Below, piece by piece: positions 11,401-23,117 of a stretch of 64,000 bases of DNA. Each line of letters opens with the position of its first letter. Within the stretch, counting starts at the first letter, position 1. Both the position numbers and the translations under genes were made by a program. The stretch is from Leptodontidium sp. MPI-SDFR-AT-0119 (Eukaryota > Ascomycota > Leotiomycetes > Helotiales > Leptodontidiaceae): the NCBI GenBank assembly GCA_020726505.1, contig JAHLEZ010000038.1, forward strand, positions 124,001 through 188,000, read 5' to 3'. Under the pieces are notes generated by a model. That model saw only the letters and a list, made by a program, of their open reading frames with translations, was not told the origin of the DNA and searched no databases.

Positions 11401-14023
11401 CCTCTTTTATTTAGGCTCTCTAAACGTGGAGAGAGCGGTCGGCTAGCCGCGCTTAATATTAAGAGATCTTACTAAAATGCTAGAAGAAGAGGAGGGACCT
11501 TAAGACACTGGAACCGATATAATTAATCGACTAAGCGCACTTGACACACTAGAATCAATAATAACTAGTACTTTAGAAAGGGAATAACTTAGTTAAGTAA
11601 TGAGTTCTATAGAGATTCTTGAGCCTACAACCTCGGGGGTGCCACAACCATTAATTGAGCCTCCGACTAAGGGAGTAGAGCCCTTAATTATAGAGGTAGA
11701 GCTATTAATATTACCCTTAGAACTAAAATTAATAGAACTCGTTAGTAAGAACTCAGGGGTGAATTAACTAAGAAAGAGTACTAGACTTCTTACTCACGAG
11801 TACTTTGATTAAGTCTCAAAACGAGTCGACAAATTAAGATAGTTAGTGTCTTAGAGTATAACTAGGAGAGATGTCTTACGTGGCGCACTAAACTTTAAGA
11901 GAGATGTGGGGGCTGAGCGCCAATCGATACTATAAGTTATTGTATACTCTTAAAGGCTACACGACCGAGAGCGCGGTCTCTAGCGTCAGGGAGTACCCTA
12001 AGGTGCCGGCCCTAAGTAATCAAAAGCTTCGCCTCAAGTAATAGAGTACAAGGAGCATCTTAATTCATTAGATTTAGGGGAAGAATCAAGTATAGAGTAA
12101 CACTTATTACTTCCGGCCCTAACTGATAACCACTTACTTAGACCTTTACGAAGGAAGAGAGTAAAAGATCGAGCAACTAGCGACAGTCGAAAGACTCGAG
12201 TTAGTAGTAAGATAACGAAACCGAATCGAAGCGTCTACATAGCAACTATTAGAGAGCTAATTACGGAATCATTAAACCCGTCAAGCAACCGCGAGCACCT
12301 CGAGGACTTTCTAGGGACTTTCTGGCCTAGTCAAGAATTAGTACGAAGAGACGGAAAAGACTTGAGCACAGTCCACGCTATTATCTCAGCGTCTGTCCTC
12401 AAAAATGTCGAAATTCGATAACTAGTTAATCTCCCACGAATACACTAATTTCAATTACTAAAGGACCCACTAAATTAGAGAGACCTCAAGGATCACCTTC
12501 TAAGAGAACACTTCTAAGCCGATGTAATCAAGGAAATAACTAACTTAGAGTCGCGCAACTACTAGAGAGTCGTCAAATAAAGCTACGCCACTGAACAACT
12601 TATACCATTAAAATAAGTGTTTCATATAAAAGTCGATTCCTTAGGGTATCTGATTAAGTGTCGCTCGCGAGTTATTATTAGAGGGGACTTATAACCTAAA
12701 ACATTAATTCTCTCAACATATACAGCCACTTTAGTTACTCGTTCCTTTAAGACAGCTATAGTAATAGTAGCTCAATTTGATTTAGAGATGATCTAATTTA
12801 ATGTTGTTAACGCCTTTATTAACGTTAAACGAAGCGAATCGAGTACTCGCGTACGTTACTACTTACTAGACGGATTTAAACAAGACGGCATAGTAGTAGA
12901 GGTTAATCGTACACTTTATAGACTCAGAGACTCGCTAGTACTATAATACGGAGACTTTACCGGAACCTTATTAAAGTTAGGGTTAATCCCCTGTAAGGAG
13001 GAGCCTTATATCTTCATAAACAAGTAACACTTAGTCTTTGTCATCTTTTATGTCGACAATATTCAAGTGTTATACTACGCTTTAGCCCTTGAAGACGCTT
13101 AACTTATAATTAAGGGTTTATGTACAGTATACGAGCTCACTAGAGGTGAACTAACAGAGTAGTTTTTAGATGTTCGTATTATTAGAGATCGTCAAGCAAA
13201 GACTATTTCTCTAGTACACGACACTTATATCGAAAAGGTTACTCTGCGATTTGACTTAGTAGATAGAAATTGTCTAAGTACTTTACTACCTCAAGTTAAG
13301 CTACTAAAGAATCAAGGGCAAGTAACCCTAGCTTAGATTAAGGAGTATTAAGAGAAGGTTGGCTTAGTACTTTACACGGCAATTATATTGCGCGTAGACG
13401 TTACGTTTGTAACTTTAAGACTTTCTCACTTCTTAACTAACCCTTCTTTAGAGTACCTTACAGTAGTCAATTAGACTATTTATTACTTCTTCGGAACCCG
13501 ATTTTTGGCGATCACTTATAGTTACAAGTTACGCGACTCTCAGCTTATTATAGCTTCAGATGCTTTATTTATAGACGATCTCGATACTAGGCGCTCTTCT
13601 AATAGTTATATTGTGATACTTTTTAGAGGTTTGATCTTGTGGAGAGCGGCCTTACAAGATACAGTTACTACTTCGACTATACAGGCTGAGCTTTTAGGCG
13701 TTGAGCGAACGGCTAAGGAGATTATAGCTTTATAGCGTTTCTTTTGGGAGTTACGTCTTAAGTTAGGGGAAATTTGGAGGATCTTCTGTGACAATTAATA
13801 AACGATACGGTTAATCGTTAGGGAAAATTAGCGTATCTCTACTAAATTACGCCACGTCGATATTTAGAATATGTGGTTGCGTTAGGAGTTTCAAAAGGGC
13901 ACTTTTTTAGTCGAATATTTGCTTACGGGTTATATGCCCGCTAATGGACTTATAAAGAACCTCTCTCGACAGAAATTTGAGAATTTTGTTGCTCTTATTA
14001 ACTTAGTGGATATTCGTGCTTAA
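8500..14023 (+). pseudogene. Copia-2 gag-pol polyprotein pseudogene
   Basis: Gag is readable from about 8500 (AYKVVYKWI...ETVDPSIY) to a Cys/His-type motif near 9540-9590. The aspartic protease lies at about 9719-10192 with the catalytic FDNGAATH (the usual D-S/N-G-A). Integrase follows at about 10440-11450: a zinc-binding part at about 10465-10580 (HLRAGHLRKE...CEEC) and a DDE core. The RT is at about 12540-13250 with YVDNI at 13049-13063, the second catalytic Asp having become Asn. RNase H starts near 13505 (SDALFIDDLDTRRS) and ends at about 14023 with a good C-terminus. In-frame TAG/TAA codons sit at Trp/Gln positions throughout. Confidence 0.88.
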
Positions 14024-14323
14024 CTAGAGTAACTTACTATAGAGCCCTCGCTTTAAAGTAAGTCTTTATACACGTTCTTTACTTTTCCTTTATTATAAAG
14101 GTATTTTCTTATATATTTATTATTCCTTTGTAAATTCTCTTACTGTTTCATTTACTTAGAGAGTAATTAAACTTAGGGGTGAAATTCACGGCATTTAGAA
14201 GATTTAATTACTCTTAACGGTTATTTGTTTCTATAGTAAAAGTAACGTAATACAAGTAAATTACAAAGGGACACTTGGTTGTTTAGAGGTTCCCAAGCCT
14301 CGCCTTATATAAAAGAGAGTAAC

Positions 14324-15152
14324 TTATTTAATTAGAAGGCCTAAAACCTCCCGAACTAAGTCACTTAACGCACTAGTAATTACTCTAATAAGCTCCTTAA
14401 CACGAGTAGCCTAAGCCTCTTGCTCTAGTGTGAAAGTAACTCCACGGGGCTTATTAGCTATTATAGCCCGAAAAGTAGTAAGACTAGCACTAACGCCAAC
14501 GGCCGCAACAGTAGCTCTACTAGCTCTACTTATAGCTGCAGTAGGAGCAACAACTGCAAGAGCAGTAGTAGAAGCAGCCGCAGGAGCAATAAGAGAAGCC
14601 AGAGATGCTCCCAGAGGAGTCTCTTCACTACCCTCTAATTCAGAGGAGGAATCGACGTAGAGAGCAGCCGAGGCCGCACCCAAAGCACGACTAGTAGAAC
14701 GAGTTGCTCCACCGACAGCTCCACCAGTAACAACCTAACCTTTAAAGGCCACAAAAACCGGAGCTCTCAACCGCTTAAGCTCCTAAAGAAATCAGTAATT
14801 ACACACTAAAAAGGAGAGTAACTAAGGAACTTACCTTCTCTCTAGTATTATTCAATAACGCCGCCTTATAGACGACGAAGGGGGCCTAGGCAACAGCGGG
14901 AGTAACCTTATAAGAGTGGCCCGAGGCGCACGTAAAGTAGCGAGTACCCTGACTAATAACATTAAAGCACTCGCCGGTGCTTTTAATTTAAAGGGCGCCA
15001 TTAATGTAACCTAAGTAAACAACCGCACGCTTAACTCCCTTGACACAAGGAGCACGAGCACAAGTAATAAGAGTAGCCGCAGTAACTCTCTTTAGAGTAG
15101 GAGCAGCCTTTGGAGCCTTCTTGGCCTCCTTCTTCTTTTTCGCTTACTACAA
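14324..15152 (-). pseudogene. Copia-2 antisense accessory gene (unknown function), lightly RIP-damaged
   Basis: On the strand opposite gag-pol, one frame runs from about 15152 with a Lys-rich start (AKKKKEAKKAPKAAPTLKR), continues through GYINGAL and GTRYFTCASGHSYKVTP, and ends at ...NNTREK before a good intron (14780-14831, gtaagt...tttag). The second exon continues through DSSSELEGSEET, a long Ala-rich segment and ALSDLVREVLGLLIK to a TAA at 14324. Only a few internal TAG/TAA codons break it. An intron 3' end (TACTAATTGTAG) just before the Lys-rich start suggests a further upstream exon. The Copia-1 copies carry a homologous gene at the same place. No domain was recognised; the basic N-terminus could act in nuclear or nucleic-acid targeting. 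Confidence 0.62.
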
Positions 15153-15290
15153 TTAGTAATACTTAAATCAACACATAACTTCAAGATTAACGATTAATTC
15201 AATTCAATTTAAATAACTTATAACAGCGGACAGACGATTAGCCTTAACGGCAGTAATAGATCGCCTTAAGACACTTATAGTGCCGGTTAA

Positions 15291-15345
15291 TTGATTTATT
15301 AATTGATTAATTGATTATTAATTAGTTAATTAGTTAGTAAATCGA
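15291..15345. repeat. Short AT tandem repeat (TTAATTGA/TTAATTAG units)
   Basis: Several imperfect 8-base units follow one another between the antisense gene and the 3' LTR of Copia-2. They lie upstream of the antisense gene, so they could belong to its promoter region, but no further signal supports this. Confidence 0.6.
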
Positions 15346-15546
15346 AAGGTCGATCTATATGTGTTATAGAGAGGTTGTAAGATCAAGAATTAAGTGGGGG
15401 ATGCGCCACTTCAAATAGAACAGTTGTTTGCTTGACCTAGTAGTACAGGAATAGTTGTGGCCTAATCGTTTAGTTTCATATTACTCTCGCTTAGCGCAAC
15501 CAACCACAATACTAGTGGCTTACTATTGTCACTTGGCTAGGGGGTG

Positions 15547-15731
15547 TGTCGTGCAGGCACGGGCTGATGTTCGGTTAGCTGCGCGCTACACTAGATACAG
15601 TTTCTGCTATATTATACCGCTTTCAGGAGAATAACGTGTTCCCCTGATTTCCTCATGTATTCTAGACAAGAATCAAGCACTTCAATTCTCCCTACGTTGA
15701 TCGTAAGGCTCTACTCCACTTCTGCACTACA
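15547..15731 (+). repeat. Copia-2 3' LTR (185 bp)
   Basis: Starts TGTCGTGCAGG after a G-rich tract (GGCTAGGGGG), which is a likely polypurine primer for plus-strand synthesis, and ends CACTACA followed by the duplicated ATTCT. Confidence 0.92.
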
Positions 15732-17570
15732 ATTCTTTAAATTTAATAAGCTTTTTAACTATTTGTCGAACTCCCGTGAGATCCCTTTTAATACTATAAG
15801 TATTATAATATTTCTAACGCTTAAATAAAGTATTAATAAACTCCACAAACTATTGCGAGAGTATAAGAGACTAAGAATAAATATAAAAATATATTAATAT
15901 TTATACTTTAGATACTTAAGGCTAAATACCTTAAGAAAGTTAATAAGTTTAGTTAGGAATATTAAGATTACTAAAGTAGTAAGGAGAATTAAGTGTAAAT
16001 ATTACGCTTTTACTTATATATCTCAAGTAATCTCTAGACGCTTAATCGAGAGACAATTACTTAGACTATTTTAGAGAGTTACTTAAGATCTCTTTAATTA
16101 TTTAATTAGATTTAGGAATACCTCTTAGCTCTTTTTACTTAAAGATAAGTACAGTAGATTACTCGTGGGTTATACTCTTTAAAACAAGGAGTATAATATA
16201 GTCTTCGAATACATCGAGAGCTTTAAACGCTAGGTTCGTAGGCAGTTTAGACTCTCGATATATAAACTAAAACATAATTAAGAAAAAGCAGTTATTATTA
16301 TCCGTGGGTTCACGAGATATAAGAATTAAGTTAAGAAGCTCGGAATTAAACTCGAGCTTTCACTTACCTTAACTTATAAGTTAAATAGTAGTACTAAAAG
16401 GGCTAACTAAGAATTAATTAATAAGGGAATTAAAATGAGGCTCTTAGTAAATCTCCCTACAGAACTAGCCATCGAATGCGCATTAAGAGGCATTTACTTA
16501 TATAATAAGAGCCTTAAGCGTGTAAATAATTAATAGTTACTACTAGAAACACTAAATTAGTAGTTTCGTAACTACTTTTAATAATATAATTTAGCGCTTA
16601 TTATAAAGCTTACTATAAATCTTAGACTAAATTAAAATAAGATTTACGTCTTTAAGTATAAAGTATATTTATTAATAATAAAACAAATAAAAGGGCAAAA
16701 GAAAAGAGTATTTAAAGTAAATGTACGTATATATATTAAATACTTAGTAAGTTTTTATACTTCTAATATTTACTAGATCTAAGTGCCACGTCTCGACTGA
16801 ATTATTATTACGTGTAACGTACGCTTTAATAAAGACTTATTTTACACGTCAAGTTAAGAAGAAGTAATAATTATAGTTAAGGAAACTTAGTCGATTTGCG
16901 ATCTCATCGAAGAAGATAAATCAGTTATAAACTAAGCCAGAATCTTAAAGAATATTATAAGTAATAAGACTATTAAGGAAGTAATAGTTATAATTAAAAG
17001 CGCTTTAATATTACTTTCTAAGCCTATTAAAGGACTAACTACTACTTTAAAAAGTTAAAACTCTAGGGTAAAGAATATTAAAGAATTAAGTATTATAACA
17101 GGACTTTTAACTCCTAAAGCCACTCTTATATTAAATAATACGTCAATTAAAATACTAATAAAAGGCAGGGAGTAGAAGTCGAGTACGTACGACTTAAGGC
17201 TTACGCTAAGTATAAAATAAGACTTAAAGGGATTACGTCTAAGTGAAAATATATAACTCACAGATTAGGTGTCGAACGTACTATAAGACTAAGTTAAAGG
17301 TCTGTCTCGAGATTTTAGACTCGAGATTTAAATACTATTATTTAATTTAAAAGTAAATTACTTATAAGTAAAGTTACTATTACTAAAAGAAGTACTAAAG
17401 GAACTAACTAAAAACTTTAATTAAATAACTCAAGAAGTTATAGATAAAAGTCTAAAGTAATTAACTCTTTAAAGGCAAGTTCTTAAAACCTTAGATTCGT
17501 TATTAAAAGTAGTAACGCACTCTTAAACTAAAGTGTCAAGAGCTTAATTAAATATACGAGGATAGACAAG

Positions 17571-18198
17571 CATCAGCAAAAAATTGTTTGGCAGAATATT
17601 CGCTAATCGGCCATTAGTGCTTCCGGCGCCAGCGGCCGCCTTTGGGGCCAGTCGATTATCTTATCGGCAGAATGGCGCCGTACGAGCCAGTCGCTTACCC
17701 CTATTCGCCAGCTGGCGGCCGTCTGGCGGCCGTTTGGCGGCCGTTTACACGGCACTTAATATTTCCGTTCCGAAGGCTGCACACTTAAATGCACGTCCTT
17801 AAAACTAGCTTCGGTAAAGCTCTTATACTATGAATTTCCACTTTAAAAAAAAAATAATTAGTATATAATTTTTTTAGGGCAAAGTTTACCCTAGCCTTAG
17901 CTTCTTATTCGTGTGTGTGATATGCCGTGTGTATATAGTACGTATATAGGTAGTACGTACGTAGATACGTAAGAAGAGACTTAGAACATTTTGATGTTCT
18001 TCGCTTAATTGCCCCGCTGCAAAAAGTGGACCACCTACGGCACTATTGGCACCTACCGCGCCGTAAGCGTCCTCGGCGGCCAATTAGAATTAGTATGATG
18101 TGCAGCTGTCCCCAAAATTTTCGACATGCAACTTAGGCGCCAAATGGCGCCTCCGGCGCCGTAGGCGGACGGCTGCGCCCAATTTTTTTTTGCTGATG
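17571..18198. mobile_element. GC-rich inverted-repeat element (MITE-like, 628 bp)
   Basis: It is absent from the same position in Copia-1B (about 55105). Ends are CATCAGCAAAAAATTG on the left and the reverse complement of CATCAGCAAAAAAAAATTG on the right. It is strikingly GC-rich near both ends, with many GGCGCC and GGCGGCCG palindromes and three tandem TGGCGGCCGTT-like units at 17714-17746. No open frame of note is present and no clear target duplication was found. It shows little RIP, so it is probably a late arrival. The superfamily could not be assigned. Confidence 0.7.
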
Positions 18199-19700
18199 AG
18201 AGTAATAACACACTCTTAAATAAAGGTTAAGGCCGCTACGGCTTAATTTAAAATCTTAAGTACTCGAGAAAAGCTAGTAAGGAGCACGAGAAAAAGAGGG
18301 AGATTATATAAAGGAGGTAAAGGTAGTAAAGTATTTATAATACTTACTATTATTTTTAAAGAAACGCGCTCTTAAAATAACAACCTTAATCTCGGGGAAG
18401 ACTTAAACCTTAAGGGTATAGACTTTAATAAGTATATCTTAACTTAATATAATAATCATTAATTCAAAATTAATTAACTTCTTTATAAGCTTATGCCTAA
18501 TTAATATATATCTTAAGAAAAATAAGACGATTTTAGGGAATTAATTAAGATAGTATATTTAATAATCGCAGTAATAATATAAGTAAATCGCCCGCTATTA
18601 AAAGGGAAGCTCTCACTTCTTAAAGTCAAGGTCTAAGATCTTTTATTAGAGCTAAAAAGGTAGAGTAATTTTAAGAACTACTTAATAAGAAGGTGGTTTC
18701 TAAAAGACTATAAATTAGAAATAAGGAACATAAACAAATATAAATGCTAGTACTCACAGAAGTATGATTCAAGTACTATAAATACACTCGTCCCGCTTAT
18801 ATAAGTCTTTAAGTATAAGTTAAATAAAGACGAATATATCTTAAGATATTGCTCTCGAATAGTAATTCGGGGTAATCTCTGAAGTAAGGCAACGATTATA
18901 TTAATATACACTAACACGCTCTCTGCAAGTCTTTTAAAATCATTATAACGCTCGTAGCCTATTTTAATCTAAAAGTTAAGTACTTTAACGTGATTAATGC
19001 CTTTATTAATGCCTTAAGAGATATAGACAGCGAAACAGTATATTATTAATTTCCACCTAGTTTCTAACAGCCTAGCCAAGTATTATGAGTTAATCGCGCG
19101 CTCTACGGAATACGTGATTCCCCTTACCTTTAATATAAGTATATAAGCAAGACTCTAATCGATCTAAGGCTCTCTCCTTAGTCAAAGGAGCCCTATATAT
19201 TCATAGATCTTAAATACAAAATCTTAGTCCTCTTTTATGTAAACGATATAAGTGTTCTACTACCGAGATAATTAAAAGCTTAGATAAGATCTTATTAAGC
19301 GTCTAAATTAGGCATATAATATATATAATCTTAGAGACATTAAGTAATTCCTAGGAATTAAAGTATTACGTAATCGAAAGCGTAAAACGATCTTCTTAGT
19401 TTATAATTAATATCTTAAGAAGATCGCTCGCAAATTTAAATAAGTAAATAGTAATTATCTAACGACACCGCTATTATAAATTAATCTTGTCAAGTATATA
19501 AGACAACCTTTTAAGAAACATATTAAAGTATACTAAGAGAGAGTAAGTTCTGTCTTATCGTGATAATTATTATAAGACTAGATATTATATATATAATTGC
19601 CTTACCCTTATAATTCACAATAAACTTTAAGCTTAAATATTTCACTATAATACATTGACTTATTCGCTACTTATTTAGTACGCGCTTCTTAGGCATTATT

Positions 19701-20084
19701 TATAAAGATTATAATATAACTACCTCGCTTATATACTCAACAAAACCTATTCTAGGCCTAATCAGCCGGAAATAGCTTAAAACAAGCCACATACGTCTGA
19801 TACAAAGCTCTGACGTCCACAGGTTACAGCCATGAAATCCAAGGCTTCTGATACACGGCTTTCCTAGGCTAAAACAGTGGTTGTACGAAGCTCCGGGCTC
19901 TGCGTCTCAAACTACCGGAAAGCAACTGTATTTGGTAAAGACTCGTTTGAGCTCGTTTGAGCTTACATTTACCTAATTCGGCTACCTAAGCGAATACACA
20001 CGTGATAAGCTAGAGTAGTTATATAGACCTAGAAATCCCCTTTACAATAGAATCATCATTCACACCAAGTATCACTTCTTTTCA
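19701..20084. mobile_element. Small insertion in Copia-1A RNase H, likely a solo LTR (384 bp)
   Basis: It is absent from Copia-1B (about 56620). The flanks share CATTATTTA. Read as TTATT at 19696-19700 and 20085-20089, the element would run from TA (decayed TG) to CA with a 5-bp duplication, fitting a solo LTR. Read as ATTATTTA it would be an 8-bp duplication as for hAT elements. No strong terminal inverted repeat is visible and the right end (CACTTCTTTTCA) looks LTR-like, so solo LTR is preferred. It includes a GTTTGAGCTC direct repeat. Confidence 0.55.
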
Positions 20085-20871
20085 TTATTTACAGTAAGTA
20101 CTATAATAAAGTAATTATTATTACCTCTAATACCTCTTTCGCTAATAATATAAATGCATGACAATTATCCTAAGGTTACGTGATCTTTTTATTTAATAAG
20201 CCAGTGATTTAGAAAGTATTAAGACAAGTAACAATTACTACTTTAATAACTAAAGCTAAACTACTTATACTAGAGTATACAAATAAAGAAACTATAACTC
20301 TTTAGTACTTATTCAAAAATATAGCTCTTAATCTAAGTAAGGCGTAAGAGATTCTATGTAATAATTAATAAACTATTAGGCTCATTATAAATAATACTAA
20401 GAGGATCGCGATAAAGCTCCGTTATATTAATATTTATAATATATGGCTAAAGTAAGAGTATACTCGCGCATCCTTTAAAGTAATATATCTTCTAACTACT
20501 AATATGCCTATTAATAGTCTCACGAAGAATTTGTCTCGCTAGAAATTCGAGCTCTTTAGAGCTCTCTTGAACTTTAGTAATTACAGATCTTAAGTTAAGG
20601 AGCTTTAAATACATTTATTAAAAGTATATAAAGAAATTCTGTATTATTTTTATTTGTAAAAAACTTTTTTACTTAATAAATTAAGTATCTTTATAGCTAA
20701 AATACTAAAAATCCACCTAATTCCGCTTAAATACTACAGTAAATTCGGCTAAACTTAACTAAAGATTTTATAAATCTATAATAAAAAAAAAACCTAATCG
20801 AAACTCTACGCAAAAACAAAAAGATCCCTATAAGTTTAACTAAATCCCACTTAAACTTGAAGCTCTTTAGA

Positions 20872-21900
20872 CTAAAGTATACTAATTATATTTTTAAATA
20901 TATTTATTATACTTATAGACTTTCTACGCTTTCTTATAACTTCACTAACTCTAGTTTTAACTTTATTATTCGAGTTATCTTTCTTATTATACTTAAGAGA
21001 AAGACGGCGTAAAGAAGAGGGAATGATCTCATTAGTCTCCTCTTTAAAGCTCGAAGACTTACTTAAATACTCGAGGAGAGTCTTAATAATAACGTGATAC
21101 TTCTTAATAGACTTAAAATAATTAACTTAATAATCGTTAATAATTTATTAAAAGGGAATTCACATACCTTTTAATCGTCGACATTAATAGCGCGGACTAA
21201 TCTCCTACTATATTTTAGAAGATCGTCAGTAGTAAGAGAATATAAGTGGCCACTAGTGTAATTAAAGTAGCGACTATTAGCCGAGGCAGTGTTTATATAG
21301 TAATAGCCCTAATCTCCTTTCTTATAGGCGGCCGCTGAAATATATAATAAATAAGGATTAATAAATTCGCGGCCTATAGTATTATTAGTATATACTCTAA
21401 TACTTAATTAATAAAAGTGAGATTTAAATAAATAAAAAGAAACATATATTACAAGTTCTTTTTACTAACTAAGATCCTTTAGAACTCTTATAAGGTTAGT
21501 GAGGAGAACTAGACACACTAGCGCGTTTACGAGGTTAGAGTTCAAGAGCTTTATTTAATACTCTCTTAGGAGTTTTTAGAGTAATAATAAAAACTTAAAT
21601 AATTATCTTAAATAACGTATAAGTAATATAAACAAGAAGTAAAGACTTTAGTAGGGAGAGGTGAATAAAAGCACGACAAAAGCGGCGAAGGATAAGTAAG
21701 ATATTATTATTAGAGTTAAATACGTCTATAAAATAAAGGGGATTGCCTAAGGAAATAATAAAACAAGAAGGTATAAAAGGAATAAAAGAAACACTACTAG
21801 CAAGTTTATCTTTATTATTATTAATTAAGAAAAAGACATCTTTAAGCTTATTATTATCTTAGACAAGAGATAGTGAAGTAGATACTTCTATAGTAATTAT
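20872..21900 (-). pseudogene. Copia-1A antisense accessory gene, RIP-damaged copy
   Basis: This aligns residue by residue with the Copia-1B copy (57761-58800). The start codon is ATA at 21900 where Copia-1B has ATG. Readable blocks are LGNPLYFIDVFNSNNNILL in exon 1, the basic PRKRASVSSSP, then GYYYINTASANSRYFNYTSG. The codon KAINVDD-type region ends just before an intron starting gtatgt (about 21165), followed by LLEYLSKSSSFKEE and a Lys-rich tail to TAG near 20872. Internal stops are TAA/TAG. The gene lies between RNase H and the 3' LTR on the opposite strand, the same place as in Copia-2. No known domain was seen. Confidence 0.58.
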
Positions 21901-22320
21901 TTATTACTTAAAGAATTAATTTAATACTCGAAAGTAAGGAGGTAAGAGATAAGAGTATAAAAATGAATAATCGAAAATAAGGAAATAAATACTTATAACT
22001 TAAAGTCTTTGGCGACATTATTTTTATATAACTTCGCGCTTTATATTAGAGCTACTTTCCTCGCGGGTAATCTAGCGATTTATTTAATTAGTAAGAGCCC
22101 TAGAACGTTCTTGTGGACTCTTAGTAGTCTTAAAAGGAGTAGATTTATTAAGTATCTTAGAATACTTAATAATAAATTTAATAATATAAAAGAAGAGGAA
22201 AGGAATAGAGGGGCAAATATAAAGGTATATATTAGCGTTAATAATACTAGAAAAGGGTTATTATTAATAAGAAAGGAGGGCAGTATTTATAGTTATAGGC
22301 GGAAGGCTCACGATTACTAA

Positions 22321-22922
22321 TCGCGCGCACGGTCTACTAATTAATACTACTTACTTAGTAAGTGGAAACCTCTACACTAACCTGACGTGGCTTAGTCAAT
22401 TAGAGTATTAAGCGCCACTTCTTAACTTAATCACAATTACTAGTAACTTCTAATTAACTAATTAACACCTTAACTACACTTGTCTCATTACAAACTAAGC
22501 CATCTGTCTTATAATAAGATCTTAGCCTTATAATCTACAGATCGTACTCTCTTTCTAGAAACTTTATTTTACATTTGTATATTTATAATTTAAAATAAAT
22601 ATATAAATACTCTTATATTTATAATACGCCTTATTTACGTACTTTTATTTAATATTTAAGATCTTAACGCAGTGACCTGTGTTATTATTTACTTTTTAGG
22701 AAGTACACGTTCATTAGCGGACAAGCTCCTAATTACGCGCTTAGTTACGTATTATACTTTCTTTTTTACAACTCACTTGACGACTATATAATAGTCTTAG
22801 TTAGTTTTTCCTAGAGCTTTATTTATTTGCCTAGAGTACGTATAAGGCATCTCTTAATCTCCTTAGTACGTATTTTAATACTAAGCTTAACGTCTTTATG
22901 ACTATAGCTCGTCATTGGGGTA
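22321..22922. other. Copia-1A non-coding tail between antisense gene and 3' LTR
   Basis: AT-rich sequence with no convincing coding frame on either strand, collinear with 59221-59824 in Copia-1B. It contains ACCTGACGTGGCTTA near 22380-22395, conserved in both copies, and ends in GGGGTA before the LTR (polypurine-like). It would hold the promoter of the antisense gene if that gene is transcribed from its own start. Confidence 0.55.
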
Positions 22923-23117
22923 TGTCGCGCACTAGCGCAGTTCTCTAGTCTAATATATACTTGCGTAAGTATTCTAAGTATATAAACTTAGTCTTTAACT
23001 CCTCTCTTAAAGAGGATAACACTTAATTAAATTAATCTTTGAATACACTTTCTAGAACCTCTATCTAATCGTAGAATCTTTCAACCCCCTAAACCTCTGC
23101 TCTTCTTCTGCACGACA
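22923..23117 (+). repeat. Copia-1A 3' LTR (195 bp)
   Basis: Starts TGTCGCGCACTAGCGCAG and ends TGCACGACA. The right flank TAAAC does not match the left flank TCTAG of the 5' LTR. Confidence 0.88.

Larger units (their letters stand above)
8055..15731 (+). mobile_element. Copia-2, full-length Copia element nested in Copia-1A (7677 bp)
   Basis: Two 185-bp LTRs (8055-8239 and 15547-15731, TG...CA) are flanked by ATTCT at 8050-8054 and 15732-15736. The host Copia-1 sequence continues across the insertion as in Copia-1B near 53280. The interior holds a primer-binding site, gag, protease, integrase, RT and RNase H on plus, then a minus-strand gene (14324-15152). It carries far fewer stops than its host, in keeping with a later insertion, but RIP-type stops still interrupt every domain. 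It is complete in structure and inactive. Confidence 0.93.
15737..20620 (+). pseudogene. Copia-1A integrase, RT and RNase H pseudogene
   Basis: The frame interrupted by Copia-2 resumes here. The zinc-binding part of integrase lies near 15940-16080. The core at about 16140-16560 reads GIKLELSLTLTYKLNSS then ANLELINKG-like sequence and ELAIECALRGIYLYNKSLKR, the usual Copia integrase C-terminal core. RT spans about 18640-19640 with YVNDI at 19236-19250, the first catalytic Asp having become Asn. RNase H spans about 19650-20620 and is split by the insertion at 19701. The intervening segment 16600-18200 is the IN-RT linker and contains the GC-rich element at 17571. Stops are dense and RIP-type. 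Confidence 0.8.
5782..23117 (+). mobile_element. Copia-1A, decayed Copia LTR retrotransposon with nested insertions
   Basis: Bounded by LTRs at 5782-5974 and 22923-23117. After removing nested insertions (8055-15731, 17571-18198, 19701-20084) the interior is collinear with Copia-1B (42412-60017). The order is gag, protease, integrase, RT, RNase H, then an opposite-strand gene before the 3' LTR. Protease-IN-RT-RH order defines Copia (Ty1 type). Coding parts are saturated with TAA/TAG codons. The 5-bp flanks differ (TCTAG left, TAAAC right), so there is no target duplication and one side has been rearranged. Confidence 0.88.

Noticed and set aside
14430..14660. Plus-strand Ala/Val-rich frame
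   Set aside because: Exact shadow of the Ala-rich segment of the Copia-2 antisense gene, which extends beyond it on the minus strand and is the better supported reading.
17055..17261. Minus-strand open frame of 68 codons, with a near twin at 54601-54807
   Set aside because: It lies antisense to the Copia-1 integrase/RT linker in both copies. RIP removes stops unevenly on the two strands, which leaves such shadows open. No intron, start context or conserved pattern beyond that of the plus strand.
22009..22320. Plus-strand 103-codon frame in Copia-1A
   Set aside because: The same region in Copia-1B has stops on plus, while the minus strand is conserved between copies. Not a gene on this strand.
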